DNA from: Doryteuthis pealeii
Taxonomy: Eukaryota > Mollusca > Cephalopoda > Myopsida > Loliginidae
DNA: 64,000 bases
Assembly: GCA_023376005.1 (NCBI GenBank)
Contig: CM042150.1
Span: 75,279,069 to 75,343,068 of the forward strand
Reading direction: 5' to 3'
The notes beneath the pieces were generated by a model that made no database searches, had not been told where the DNA came from, and worked only from the letters and a program-made list of their open reading frames with translations. A program made the translations under genes and the position numbers. Each line of letters starts with the position of its first letter. Positions within the stretch are counted from its first letter, which is position 1. Shown here in pieces: positions 25,000 to 38,449 of this stretch.

Positions 25000-26330
25000 C
25001 CACTTCAATACCAGTCCCCCAGGACCTGACATATAATAAAAAATCCATGTAATTTTTATAAAATACTAACCTTTCAAATGCATGTCGTCAAAAATTAGCC
25101 CAATCGGATTATTAGTTTACCAAACATTAGTTATATTAAGTGAAGCTGCTGTTGCAAAATAATTTCAAAACAATGGAAAAACTCCTGAATTCACTGGTTC
25201 GATAGCAGGCATTGCTTTTCTGATGGGAAAAAATACAGTTCAAGCAACAGAATGGCTTGATAAGTGTTATTTGGACTCATGTTCCGTCCAAAACAACGCG
25301 TACTATATTAAGGTCGTATAGCTGACTTTTAAATGCAGGTCGCTACAGCAACCCAAACTTCAGCAGCTTGTCTCAGAAAACACTAACAAAACTCCACAAA
25401 CCTTTTGATTGGCCAATCATAATTCTAAGTTGCGTGAGATAGCAGAAGAGCTTGCAAGATATCAGAAGGCCAGTTATTACCATTTTACTAAGAACATTTG
25501 TCAATTAGAAAATGCTCTGTCTCAAAGTGGGTGCTGCATATTGCTCACAAGATCCATCAAAAACAAACAAGCGTCAATGATTCAGAGCATTGTTAAGTAA
25601 CTGTTTCAACGCAACAAAAAGGATTTTTACCAATAATACTGTAACAATGGCATGAAACCATGATCCACCACTTCACTCCAGAGTCAAATCGCGCAGGTTC
25701 AGTGGAGTGGACAGCAAAGCAGCGTGAAAAAAACCCGCACCAAAGATCGCAAACATCAGCAGCAAGGTTTCTTTTTGCATCTGTATTTTGGCGCAATGTG
25801 CCAAGGTATTTGGTCATCGATTTACCTCTGAGAAAAGGAAAAACGCATCAATAGCCAAATATTACTTTATAGCAATTATCGACGTTGTGTTTGAAGAAAA
25901 AAATCTATCAAAAAATCGGCCCATAAAGAGAAGAAAAAAGTGCTGCTGTTCACCAATACAATGCACCCCATAACACAGAATCCGATCACAATGACTGCAA
26001 AACTGCACTGAATGCACTTTTGAATTGCTTCTGCACCCACCGCGTGATTCTTCCAGATCTGCGCCACCCCTAGTAACTACGGACTGTTCCTGCTAGACCC
26101 TTCAAAAGAATGCTCCAAGAAAAGATATTTGCCTCAATCGAAGAAGTCGATATTGGAAACTGACCGTGTATCTTAAGGTCAAAGGACAAATCTCTACAAA
26201 AAAGCATCGAATTCGTTAGAAGAGCATTCGGTACAGTGTATTATCACCCTAGGAAGATAGACTATGCCTGTGATGAATAAAGCTTGAATTTGCCTAAAAA
26301 ATTGTATGTTTTATTTCAATTATTATTATT
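25000..26330 (+). mobile_element. Mariner element, left copy, indel-riddled
   Basis: Partner of 40458-41697. Recognisable pieces such as HHFTPESNRAGSVEWTA survive in different frames, and neither terminal repeat matches the clean 15-bp repeat of the right copy. It looks like a noisy duplicate of the right-arm element rather than an independent insertion. Confidence 0.75.
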
Positions 26331-26705
26331 ATTATTATTATTATTGACCAAGTGATGTACAGTTAAATCAGCTTCCATTGTATAAAAAACAATGGAAGCA
26401 TATTAAAGTTAACTTTTAACTATCATAAAATGTTAAGTTTTTGGTCAAAAGGTCCCTAAACTTACAGAACTGAGAAAATAATCATGACTGGTGTAACATC
26501 ATATATTTGCTAAACTTTTGAAAAAAATCTACTGTGGTCAGTGGTGAGTGTTTTTGCCTAAAACATTGTTGATTGACATTACATCACTTGTATGTTAAAT
26601 TTTGTAATGGAATAGGTTTTTATTGGCCAAACAATTATGTTATCTTACTTCTTAGGAATAAAGCATGATATACTAATTATATTATATCAAGTGCAAAGTT
26701 TGATT

Positions 26706-26950
26706 GGTGTGCCTAAAGTCGGTATCAACCAGACAGTGAGAGTCTATCTTCCACTTTTACTTAGCGCTAGACAAGGAGATTGTCTTGCGTCAGAGGCTGG
26801 AAGCGCCAACACCTAACATCAGCATCCTCTCTTTACCACACGAGATCCCTGTGCTACTCGTAACTGCAGTTGCGCGAGGCTAGTTCTTCAAACCAGGAAC
26901 CTTGCGATTCCTAGGCAAGTGTTCTACCGACTGAGCTAAACTGGATATCT
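26706..26950 (-). repeat. S1 SINE (left copy, noisy)
   Basis: Partner of 39853-40105. It has many one-base insertions relative to the S1 consensus (for example 'cgtaactgcagttgcgcgagg' where others read 'catacgctgagttggcgagg'). Confidence 0.8.
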
Positions 26951-27326
26951 CTCCCAGAAGGGTATATGTGGAGTTAATTATCTTGTTCTATTCAATATCA
27001 TTGTTATTGTACATTCAGAATATTGGTGTAAACTTATAAAATATTCCTGTTATTAATAAGATGATAGGGTTGGTGTTATAACAAAAACCAACAAAAATTA
27101 AAATAATTGAATAGAATAAATTATACACAAGCTGATACTTGTATGCCAAAACCAGTATAGACAAATGCAGGGTGTTGGAATATAGATAACAAGACAACTA
27201 TGTCAGCTAAAGAGTCAAAAACTGATTTGCAGCAATTCTACAATGTTTATCAATTAAAAATGACACCCAAACTGATACAAATGTTATGTAAATACAAGAA
27301 TTTCTTGATTGAAAGGTCCTCCAAGC

Positions 27327-27552
27327 TGAGAATGAACCTATTGCTTGGTATTGCCAGACAGTGAGGGAGCCTCCGTCCCGCTTTCTTCACTTGTGTGCTA
27401 GACCTTGGAGATGTTTCTTTTTCATTTAGGTGGCAGTGCCACATCTTACCATCAGCTCCCTACCTTACCACCACATATCATCATTACCCAAGCTCTACTT
27501 ACTCCTGCAGTTCGTAAGCGAGTGCTCTATCAACTAGCTAAACCGAAACCTG
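27327..27552 (-). repeat. S1 SINE, diverged (left copy)
   Basis: Partner of 39271-39470. The long A run of the right copy is missing here and replaced by 'gtttctttttcattta'. Confidence 0.75.
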
Positions 27553-27599
27553 ATTATTAATGCTTAATTAAATATCACATTTTCACTGGAGTTCTACAA

Positions 27600-28385
27600 G
27601 GCAGATACATAGTACCATTCTATTTATAATCCTGGCCTTAGACTATACTGGAATGAAAAAGTTCTCGTAAACAAAGCAAGAAGCAGATGATATCCACAGA
27701 AACAATTAGAGATGCAGACTTTACAAATACACCTGTCCAAGCAAATCACTGGCTGCATAGCTAGAAGACCCAGTCCAGCAAGAGGCATCTGGCCTCTATC
27801 TGAACTTAGATAAAAATAAGTTCATGTGTTGAAAACAAGATGGAGACATCTCAACACTGGATAGTAAGTCTCTGAAATTAGTAGACCAGTTCACATTCCT
27901 AGGTAGTAATATCTCATCTACAGAAAGTTATATAAATATACACATAGGAAAGGCATGGACTGCCATTGATAGATTATCAATGAATGGAAATTCCAATCTC
28001 TCTTGATAAAATAAAGTGAGAATTCTTTCAAGCTGTAACTGTGTAATGTATAGTTTTGCACGCACTTAAACTTTAGGAAATGCTTGGACAAAGCTAAGAT
28101 GAGAACTACACATGGATGCTGCATGTTGTCTTGAAACACTACTGGATAGCAGTACCACAAAAAAGCAGCTGCTACAACCTCTTACCGCTCCTATTCTTTA
28201 CAAACCATCCCAAGTAAGACATGCTTGATGCTGCTGGAGAAGTGAGGAATGAAATCTTAAATTGCGTCCTCCAGTAGACTTCTCCATACACATGGACAAT
28301 AAACAATGTTTGGCCAACCAGCACAAAAATTACATTGATAGCTTTGTAAAGATTCTGGATGCCATTGTGACTTTATGAGGCGACC
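27600..28385 (+). pseudogene. LINE reverse transcriptase remnant (left copy)
   Basis: Partner of 38450-39250, read on the plus strand. Phrases matching SLKLVDQFTFLGSNISSTES and the WRSEE tail are visible, but the frames shift repeatedly. Confidence 0.75.
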
Positions 28386-30399
28386 TAATTATTTAGTAAG
28401 GTAAAGGATTTAATTTTTTTTTTTTTTTTTTTCGTGTAAAAATTTTAAATTTTGTACCCATTAGTTGTGAACTTTCGCAACATGACTTTGTTAGAACTAC
28501 TGCTCTTTTCACTATGAGAAATTAAAAAAAAACAGTTGTTTTTAAAGTAATATCTTCGGCTGGTCAAATAGTATAGCCCTAAAATCTGGTAGATTTACAT
28601 AAATGTATGGCACTCTGTGGGGAAAATCAAATCTCTTCCCAATTATTAAATTATTATGTTGAATTAGAATATTGTATTAAATCTATCCATTAGAATCTGT
28701 GTTTCGTTTATTTATCTGCATTCCTTGAAATAAGTATTAAATGATTTTTAATCTTTATTGTAAACTATTAAATATATTCGTCAGATTTTTTACTTAAGTT
28801 ACTCTATATGCCAGACTTGGTATCCATTTTTCTTATCTAATAAGTTTTAAATGGTTATTTTTGTAATGTTTTTTGTAAAACCTTTACCTGCAATTCAGGG
28901 CTTTTGTATGTCTCTGATTAGTTAGTCTGTTTGTGTATAATTAGAAATTCCTAATCTTTTGGAAAGTTAATTTTTTCATTAACATTAATCTTTTGATTTT
29001 TCAGAAAAAAAATGTATTCAATTTTATTGTAAATATTTCATACCATTTGGTAATCATGAAGAATGGAGGACCTTCCCTAAATTATGAACTTGTAGGAAAT
29101 TAAGTCTTTTTACATTTCATGAAACTTTAGAATTGCTGTTTTGAATATATTATTGTATGTAACTATATATAAAGGCGCTCCCCCTATTTTTTTTGCAGTG
29201 TTATGGTTGCACTTAGTTTTCTTAGATTTAAAGATTTCAAAGGTACCTAATTTTCTTGCCAATTTATATATCTTATACAAACTTGGACTTCCTGTGAGTT
29301 CTTTTATGTACATCATACAACTTTTTAAATCCAATTAATTTTGTAAATATGTATATATGAATATATCGTGACATTTTATATAATATATAGGGTTAACATA
29401 AAAATCAATTTTTTTTTTTTTTTTGTTGAATTTGAAAAATCTTAATTTTGATTTCACTATTTTTTTGATAATTTACAATTAGATTAATTAGAGAGAGCAA
29501 CAGAAAATCTTTAAAATCTTGATCAGTAATTCATGATCTTTGTTTTGGTTTAAATTCTCTTAATGAAATGCTCATTCACATTCATACGCATTCTAAATGG
29601 TAAATTAATTCTGACAAATTATCTAGTTCTGGAAATTTATGTCACAGGAAAATGAATGCCAGAAATGAATAATGTCAAAGAATTTGGGATTGAGTGGAAG
29701 CTCATCAATTCATTTAAATAATAAATTTGTTCAAAACTAGAAAAAAAAACAAATAATTCTCAAGAATGATAAATCCAATTTCCCTTGTGTCATGATTAAA
29801 TATAAACTGATTGGCAAAAATGACTGCCCAGTCTGGAAAAGTGCCACATTAAATCATCAATGCACTAAATTTGGCTCTGTGTGTGTCATCGATTGGTATT
29901 CATAACTTAAGATATTTTCAGGTGTGTAATGTCGCATTAAATTTTTATTAGAGTCCTAAGTTACACTGGGTTACTATGTTCTCAACAACCTTTTTGTTGT
30001 TTCTGACATGAAATACCCCCCTGCGATAGTGAGTTAATTCATTTAACATGACTGTCTTAAAAATAAAGTTTTTTTTTTCATTTGTTCTTGAGGAATCAGA
30101 ACAGCAAGAAATGTTCTATTGTGTGGTTTATCACCTGGTTAAAAGTGTGTGAGGTGCCACTGATGTTCTTTAAAACACTTCAGTTTGACATACAATGAAA
30201 AGTTGTCTACAACTTTTATTTAGCAGGATATCACTATTAGTAAGGTGAGAAAGGTGAGATAAATCCTGTGTGTGTGTGTATTGCATTCTGGATATCGATA
30301 CTAATCACTGAATTCAGTTCTGAATTTTGGGGCCGTCACCCCTTTTATTATTATTACCTAGCATACACTAACCGGTGTAAAAATAAACTTTTGAAAAAA

Positions 30400-30610
30400 T
30401 ATAGCCTGAGCTGAGTTGGGGCAATGTCAAGAGGGGTAGTATCAATTTTTGTTAAATTAAATACAATCAATTAAAGTAATAAAAAACCAACAATGGCCAA
30501 AATCTGCCAAAAAAACTAAATTAGGACCATTTCAAACATTTATGATTTAGTATTAAATCATCAAATTCATTAAAGGAGTAAAAAATAAACAATTGGAATA
30601 GAAATAGGAA
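30400..30610 (-). repeat. Dispersed repeat block (left copy)
   Basis: Inverted copy of the block at 36290-36490, related to 10130-10270 and 10940-11110. Confidence 0.5.
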
Positions 30611-32689
30611 GTTAACTTTTGCTAAACACCGCAAATTTTTTCGCTGAAATACTATTTAAATTAACAAAATTAAATTCAAGTTTTATCATGAATAAAAAAT
30701 TAACTTACAAAATGATTTTTTATTGTTTTTATTATTTCTAAAATTTTTGAAGAAAAAAAAATTAGCATCTCACATTAATTTATTTTACAAACATTAGTTT
30801 TGTTTAAATTAATATTAAATATAAAATAAAATAGAGTAATGATACTTAAATTATTTTTAAATACTTATATTAATTTTTTTTTTTTTAATTGGAGGAAATA
30901 AAATATCTAATTATAGACTTTCTTTTCAACTAAAATTTTATTTGGTACACTTAATGTAAAAATATTTACAGAAAAGTGAAAAACTTGTCAAAAAATAGAG
31001 ATGCTTTCTTTTCTTTCAAAACATTAGTTACAAAAATTAATTTTGTCAAAAAAAAAAAGTTGGCAAAATTGTTGAAGACATATCCTGTTTAACATGGGAT
31101 AACGATCATTAATACGGTCCGATATGGGGGTCGATTTTACTATAAACTTATACGGGAAATGAGCACCCGTGAAAACTCCAAAATAAAAGAATTTTGAAGA
31201 ATTTTTTTTTTTTTACAATCTGATAGATTGGTGTGTAATCGATAATAATCCATTGAAGGCAAAAAATTAGAAATTAAGAAAAAAATTTTAGATGGGCTTC
31301 CTAGATCTTGAGGTCGCAGCTAAAAATCTTCTTTATTTTGATAAATAAAACACTGAAAAATAATAAAAACACTCTTCCTTTTTAATGCTTAATAAATCTT
31401 TAAACTAAAAGAATGAAAAATAAATTAATAACAAACTCACATGACAATAACATTTTTTAAAATCAATTTACTTTACCTAAATTGTTATCATATTCCACTC
31501 ACAAGTCTTGAAAACAATGTTTTGTTTTGACAAATTATCTTTGGTTTAAATTACTTAATTCTCCAAAATTTATTAAATTGATGAGATGTGACTTTAAAAA
31601 ATTTTTCGTCCCAGCTTGAAATCTATCACTATTTTCCCCTAATTACTTTCAATTTCAACAAACATTTAGTTAGTGTAATAAATATATTAACAGGTCATCA
31701 AATAGAGGGGTCATTTTTTGTTTTTACACATAACGCGCTTTTTTTTTATAAACAAACCGTTATGCGAGAAAAAGATTTAAAATAATATTTTTTAACACAA
31801 TTCTACAAAATTGTTATTTTATTAAATGATGGGTAAAAAAAATTAACTTTTTATTATCTTAATATTAATAACTCTATCTATAAAACTTAAAAAAAAAATT
31901 TTTTATCAACCATAAAACAATGGAAGCCTGTCCCGGGCAAAATATCTACGTAATGAATTTAACGTAAGATATAATAAGTGGCTATATCTTATTTATAGAT
32001 GAATTTCTCAGCAGAACAACTTTATACATTAAATAATTATAAATCAAATTAACATAAAAAATAACTATGTAAAATGTATGCATTTATTGAAAAGAATTTG
32101 TTTTTAAAAATCGCTTAGACCATCAGATGTTTAAGACAATTTGATAGTGTAATATAAACTTCTATTATGTATAAACATGCTGATTAATAATTAGGTTTCT
32201 ATTATAAATGCTTTAGATTATTGTGGAATCTGTTATGTAGCAGTGATGCTTCATACAGAAATGCAATCTATCTCCATTATATAAAGATTTAATGCTAGGT
32301 TCAACTGATTTAAGTGGTAGTTCACTTTGTATGGGGCCTTTGGCCCTTATTTATGTGCAATGTGGAATTGGATACATTAAAATGATTAAGTTTTCTGAAA
32401 CAAGTATTTTACAATTGTACTAAGTTTAGAATTATATAAAAAAAGATAATTGAATAATATTAGTTTAGAAATATTTTAGCACAATAGAAACAATGGTTTA
32501 AATTCCATTGAAAAATATGTACGCCATCGGAATGTACATAAATCACCGATATTTACGTCATTAGAAAACGGCTTGATATTTTGAAAATTCCAATATTTAA
32601 ATTTTAACTTAATGAATCACGTAGACATGAAAAAGAGAATTATAAAAGGCCCAATTAGCTGAAAGCAGCAGTTGGGGCGAATGCCCCCT

Positions 32690-32835
32690 AAAAAAAACCC
32701 TCGACAGAGTGGGAGCTTATGCTTCTTCCCGACTCGACCAGAGTTGGAGCTGGATGCTCCCTAACTCGACACCAGTGGGAAACGGAGCTCTTTCCAACTT
32801 GACACAATGGGAGAAGACGCTGTCCGAAACATAAA
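32690..32835 (-). repeat. 30-33 bp minisatellite (left copy)
   Basis: Partner of 34090-34235. Units containing 'actcgaca.agt.ggagct' are visible, with irregular spacing caused by indels. Confidence 0.65.
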
Positions 32836-33380
32836 AACGACTCAATCAAGTCCGTCTATTTTTTTGTTTCATATTTCTCTCTCTCTACTGCAATCGACAC
32901 AAGTTTTCAATCACAGAATGTTTCATACCAAACTGCTAACAATTTGCATATCCCATCACACAAATAAAACATAACATGAGACCTTTACAAACACAACTAC
33001 ATACAGACACATAGAGTCTGCAAACACCGCTGAAAGAAAAAATTGGAATATACCAATTGTAAATTATGTATACTAAAGTTTGTTTCTTTATCAATTTGTT
33101 TCTTTGTTTTCTTTGAAACTACATTTCGTAAGTCTCATGCATTTAAATTGAGGGGACCTAAAAAATCCGGATTTTCAATGGCAAACACCGGAGCAAACAC
33201 GTCCCCACACTTGTTAGGGTTTTATTGTGGATCAAATAGATATGTTTGAGAATAGTGTTTAGAATTCATGAGTTTTCTTTTAAACATTGATATTGTCACT
33301 AAGTAGGAAGGCGTTTATTTTGTTTAAAAATGGTTGGGAATGCCATTCATTTCTTGAAAATTATTTGTAAGTAGTAAAGT

Positions 33381-33545
33381 CCAGTGGGGTGGCCTATTGT
33401 CAGTTTCAGCTTGGACAGCCGAGGGAGCTGATGGTAGGTGTTGGCTGTCCACCTCCTCTCCTGGTCTAGTGCTAGTGATAAAAGGGGAACAGACCCCTCG
33501 CTGTCCAGCTGAAACTGACATAGGCCACCCCACTGATTTACTACT
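33381..33545 (+). repeat. Partial S1 SINE across the palindrome axis
   Basis: 33426-33545 reads as an S1 body and tail on the plus strand (gagctgatggtagg, ctagtgctagtga, then gctgtccagctgaaactgac). 33381-33425 is the inverted SINE tail, pairing with 33496-33536. About 70 bases (33425-33495) are unpaired: SINE body present once. The fold therefore lies inside this SINE. Confidence 0.8.
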
Positions 33546-34089
33546 TAACAATAATTTTCAAGAAACTGATGCATTTCGCCAACCATTTTAAACAAATAAA
33601 CGCCTTCCTACTTAGTGACATATACAATGTTTTTAAAAGAAAACTCAATGTAATTCTAAACACTCTCTCAAACATTTATCTATTTGATTCACAACATAAA
33701 AACCCCTAAACAAGTGTGGGGACCGTGTTTGCTCGGTGTTTGATGAAAATCCGATTTTTTATCCCTCAATTTAAAATGTATGAGACTACGGAAATGTTAG
33801 TTTCCAAAGAAACAAAAGAGCCAAATTGATAAAAGAAACAAACTTATATACATTAATTTACAATGTATATTCAATGTTTCTTTCAGCGGTTTGCAGCACT
33901 CTATGTGTTGTATGTGTTGTGTTTGTAAAGTGCTCATGTATTGTTTTATTTGTGTGATGATATGTCAATTTGTAGCAGTTTTGATGAAACAATTTTCGTG
34001 ATTGAAACTTGTGTCGTATTGAGTAGGAGAGAGAGGAAATATGAAAACAAAAAATAGACGGACTTGTTGAGTCGTATTTTATGTTTTCG

Positions 34090-34235
34090 GACAGCGTCTT
34101 TCTCCACATTGTGGTCAAGGGGAAGAGCGTCCGTTCCACTGTCGAGTTAGGAGGCATCAGCTCCAACTCTGTCGAGTCCGGGAAGAGCATAAGCTCCCAC
34201 TCTGTCGAGTTAGGGGGGCAATTCGCCCAATGCTG
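34090..34235 (+). repeat. 30-33 bp minisatellite with an open frame
   Basis: About 4.5 units, each carrying a 'ctgtcgagt' phrase and a 'agctcc.actc' phrase. A plus-strand frame (34081-34362) runs through it and yields a 10-11 residue repeat (GKSISSHSVEL and GGISSNSVES alternate). No splice context or family is recognised, so it may be a non-coding minisatellite whose period happens to be a multiple of three. Confidence 0.6.
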
Positions 34236-36269
34236 CTTTTCAGCTAATTGGGCTTTTTTTATAATTCTCTTTTTTTCATTTGTCTACGTGATCATTAAGT
34301 TAAATTTAATTATTGGAATTTTCAAATATCAGCCGTTTCTTAATGACGTAAATATCGGATGATTTGTAACATTCCGATGGCGTACATATTTTCAATGGAA
34401 TTTAAACCATTGTTTTCTATTGTTGCTAAATATTTCTAAAGCTAATATTTATTCAATTATCTTTTGTTATATAAATTCTAAACTTATACAATTGTAAATT
34501 ACTTGTTTCAGAAAACTTAATCATTTTAATGTTCCATTCACATGCACATAAATAAGGGCCAAAAGTCCCCATACAAGTACTACCACTTTAAATCAGTTGA
34601 CCTAGGCATAATCTTTATATAATGGATAGATGCATTTCTGTATGAAGCCATCACTGCTTACATAACAGATTCACAATAATCTAAAGCATTTATTAATGAG
34701 AACCTAATTTATATCAAGATGGTTATACATAATAGCATAGGTTTATATACACTATCAATTGTCTTTGTAACATCTGATGGTCTAAGCGATTTTTCTACAA
34801 ATCTTTCAATAAATGCATACATTTTTACATAGTTATTTTTATTTTAATTTGTATTTATAATTATTTAATGTATAAAGTTTTGCGAGAAATTCATCTATAA
34901 ATAAGATATAGCCACTTATTTATATCTTACGTTAAATTCATACGTATGATATTTTGCCCGTGACAGCTTCCATTGTTTTATGGTGATGAAAATTTTTTTT
35001 TAAGTTTAAGATAGAGTTATTAAGTTATAAGATAATAAAAAGTAATTTTTTTTACCCATTCATTTAATTAAAATACAATTTGTAGAATTGTGTAAAAATA
35101 TTTATTTTTAAATCTTTTTTCTTCGCATAACGGTTTGTTTATTAAAAAAAAGCGGTGTAAAAACAAAAATGACCCCTCTATTCTGATGTACCTGTTAATA
35201 TATTTCATTACACTAAACTAAATGTTTGTTGAAATTTGAAAGTAATTTATGGAAAATAGTGATAGATTTCAAGCTGTGGACGAAAAATTTTTAAAGTCAC
35301 ATTCATTCAATTTTAATAAAATTTTGGAGAATTAAGTAATTTAACAAAGATATTTGTCAAAACAAAACATTGTTTTCAAGAACTTAGTGGAGTGAATATG
35401 ATACAATTTAGGTAAGTAATTGATTTTAAAAAATGTTATTGTCATGTGAGTTTGTTATTTAATTTATTTTTCAGTTCTTTTAGTTTAGATTTATTAAGAT
35501 AAAAAGGAAGAGTGTTTTTTTATTATTTTTCAGTGTTTTATTTATCAAAATAAAGGAAGATTTTTAGTGGACCTCAAGATCTGGAAGCCCATCTAAATTT
35601 TTTTTTCTATTTCTAATTTTTTCCTTCAATGGATTATTATCGATTACACACCAATCTATCAGATTGTAAAAAAAAAAAATTCTTCAAAGTTCTTTATTTT
35701 TTGAGTTTTCACGGGTGCTCATTTCCCCGTATAAGTTTATAGTAAATCGATCCCCCATATCGGAACCGTATTAATGATCGTTATCCCATGTAAACAGATA
35801 TGTTTCAACAATTTTTTGCACTTTTTTTTTTTGACAAATAATATTTTTGTAACTATGTTTTGAAAGAAAAGAAAGCATCTCTATTTTTTGACAAGTTTTT
35901 CACTTTTGTAAATATTTTTACATAAGTGTACCAAATAAAATTTAGTTGAAAATAAATCTATAAATTAGATATTTTTATTTCCTCCAATTAAAAAAAAAAA
36001 TTAATATTAAGTATTTAAAAATAGATTTAAGTATCATTACTCTATTTTATTTTATATAATATTATTTAAACTAAAACTAAATGTTTGTAAAATAAATAAG
36101 GTGAATGCTTATTTTTTTTTTTCTTCAAAATTTTTAGAAATAATAAAAACAATAAAAAATCATTTTGTATAGTTAATTGTTTTATTCATTGATAAACTGA
36201 ATTTAATTTTGTTATTAAATATTATTTCAGGAAAAATTTGGGTGTAGAAAAGTTAACTTTCCTAATTTC

Positions 36270-36500
36270 TATTTCAAATTGTTTATTTTTTACTCCTTTA
36301 ATGAATTTGATGATTTAATTACTAAAATCATTAAATGTTGAATGTCCTTTTAAGGTTTTTGGCATATTTTGGCATTGTTGTTTTTTATTACTTTAATTGA
36401 TTTATTAATTTTACTTGGATACTACCCCTCTGACATTGAATTTTAAATCCCACTCAGCTCAGGCTATATTTTTCAAAAGTTTATTTTTACACCGGTTAGT
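36270..36500 (+). repeat. Dispersed repeat block
   Basis: It shares 'tactcctttaatgaatttga', a 'ttgaattttaaatccca' phrase and a 'cttttttcaaaagttta'-like phrase with 10130-10270 and 10940-11110. Confidence 0.5.
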
Positions 36501-38449
36501 TATGCTAGTAATAATAATAAAGGGGTGACTCCCCAAAATTCCAGAACTGAATTCAGATTAGTATCATATCCAGAATGCAATACACACACACACAGGATTT
36601 ATCTCACCTTATCTCACCTTACTAATAGTGATATCCTGTAAATAAAAGTGTAGACAACTTTTTCATTTGTATGTCAACTGAAGTGTTTTAAAGAACATCA
36701 GTTGGCACCTTCACACACTTTTAACCAGGTGATATAAGCCAATAGAACATTTCTTGCTGTTCTGATCCTCAAGAACAAAGAAAAAAAAAACTTATTTTTA
36801 AGACAGTCATGTTAAATGAAATAACTCACTACGAGGGGGGTATTCATGTCAGAAACAAACAAAAAGGTGTTGAGAACATAGTAACCCAGTGTAACTTAGG
36901 ACTCTATAAAAATTTAATGTGACATTACACACACTGAAAATATCTTAAGTTATGAATGACCAATCGATGACACACACAGAGCAAAATTAGTGCATTGCAT
37001 GATTTAATGTGGCACTTTTCAGACTGGCAGTCATTTTTGCCAATCAGTTTATATTTAACTCATGTACACAAGGGAAATTGGATTTATTCATTCTTTGAGA
37101 ATATTTGTAGTTTTGAACAAATTTATTATTTAAATGAAATTTGATGAGCTTCCATCAATCCCAAATACTTTTGACATTATTCATTTCTGGCATTCATTTT
37201 CCTGTGAACATAAATTTCCAGAACTAAGATAATTTGTTCAGAATTATATTTACCATTTTAGAATGCTGTATGAATGTGAATGAGCAATTTCAGTTAAGAG
37301 ATTAAAACCAAAACAAGATCATGAATGACTGATCAGATTTTAAAGAATTTTCTGTTGCTCTCTCTAATTAATCTAATTGTAAATATCAAAAAAATAGTGA
37401 AATCAAAATAGATTTTTCAAATTCAACAAAAAAAAAAAAAAAATTGATTTTTATGTTAACCCTATATATTATATAAAAATGTCAGATATATTCACTTATA
37501 CATATTTACAAGAATTAATTGGATTAAAAAAGTTGTATGATGTACATAAAAAGACTCACAGAATGTCAAAGTTTGTATAAGATATATAAATTGGCAAGAA
37601 GAATTAGGTACCTTGAAATCTTTAAATCTAAGAAACTAAGTGCAACCATAACACTGAAAAATAGGGGGAGGGACCTTTATATATATACATACATATATAT
37701 ATTCAAAACAGCAATTTAAAGTTTCATGAAATGTAAAAGACTTAAATTTTCCTACAAGTTCATAATTTATGGAAGGTCCTCATTCTTCATGATTACCAAT
37801 GGTATGAAATATTACAATAAAATTGAATACATTTTTTTTCTTTGAAAAATCAAAAGAGTTAATGTTAATGAAAATTAACTTTCAAATAGATTAGAATTTC
37901 TAATATACACAACAGACTAAACTAATCAGAGACATACAAAAGCTGAATTGCAGGTAAAGGTTTTACAAAACATTACAAAAATAACCATTTAAAACTTATT
38001 AGATAAGAAAAATGGATACCAATGTCTGGCTATAAGAGTACTTAAGTAAAAAATCTGACAATATATTTAATAAGTTTACAATAAAATTTAAAATTCATTT
38101 AATACTTATTTCAAGGAATGAGATAAATAAACGAACACAGATCTAATGGATAGATTAATACAATATCTAATTCAAATAATAATAATAATTGGGAAGAGTT
38201 TGATTGTTCCCCACAGAGTGCCATACATTTTATGTAAATCTACCAGATTTAGGGCATATACTTATTTGACCCAGCGGAAGATTTTAACTTTAAAAACAAC
38301 TGTTTTTTTTTAATTTCTCATAGTGAAAAGAGCAGTAGTTTCTAACAATAATCATGTTGCTGAAAGTCACAACTAATGGTACAAAATTTAAATTTTACAC
38401 GAAAAAAAAAAAAAAAAAATTAAATCCTTTACCTTACTAAATAATTAGT

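Larger units (their letters stand above)
13031..33424 (+). repeat. Left arm of giant inverted repeat (about 20.4 kb)
   Basis: Base 13031 onward (taattggctcattttcagtg) is the reverse complement of the last bases before the gap at 53800. The match can be followed through every landmark to the axis near 33459. Landmarks (left with right): CT/AT microsatellite 13371 with 53462; foldback element 14147 with 52657; telomere-core element 16589 with 50176; poly-T 20672 with 45987; kinase exon 22784 with 43887; mariner 25000 with 41697; LINE 28385 with 38450. The left arm is the noisier one: one-base indels break the kinase exon, the SINE heads and the mariner. Stretches not listed separately here hold AT-rich sequence with no recognisable gene. 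Confidence 0.95.

Noticed and set aside
34081..34362. A secreted repeat protein gene
   Set aside because: The frame opens inside a minisatellite and runs out into AT-rich hydrophobic translation. There is no signal peptide, no splice context and no intact left-arm partner.
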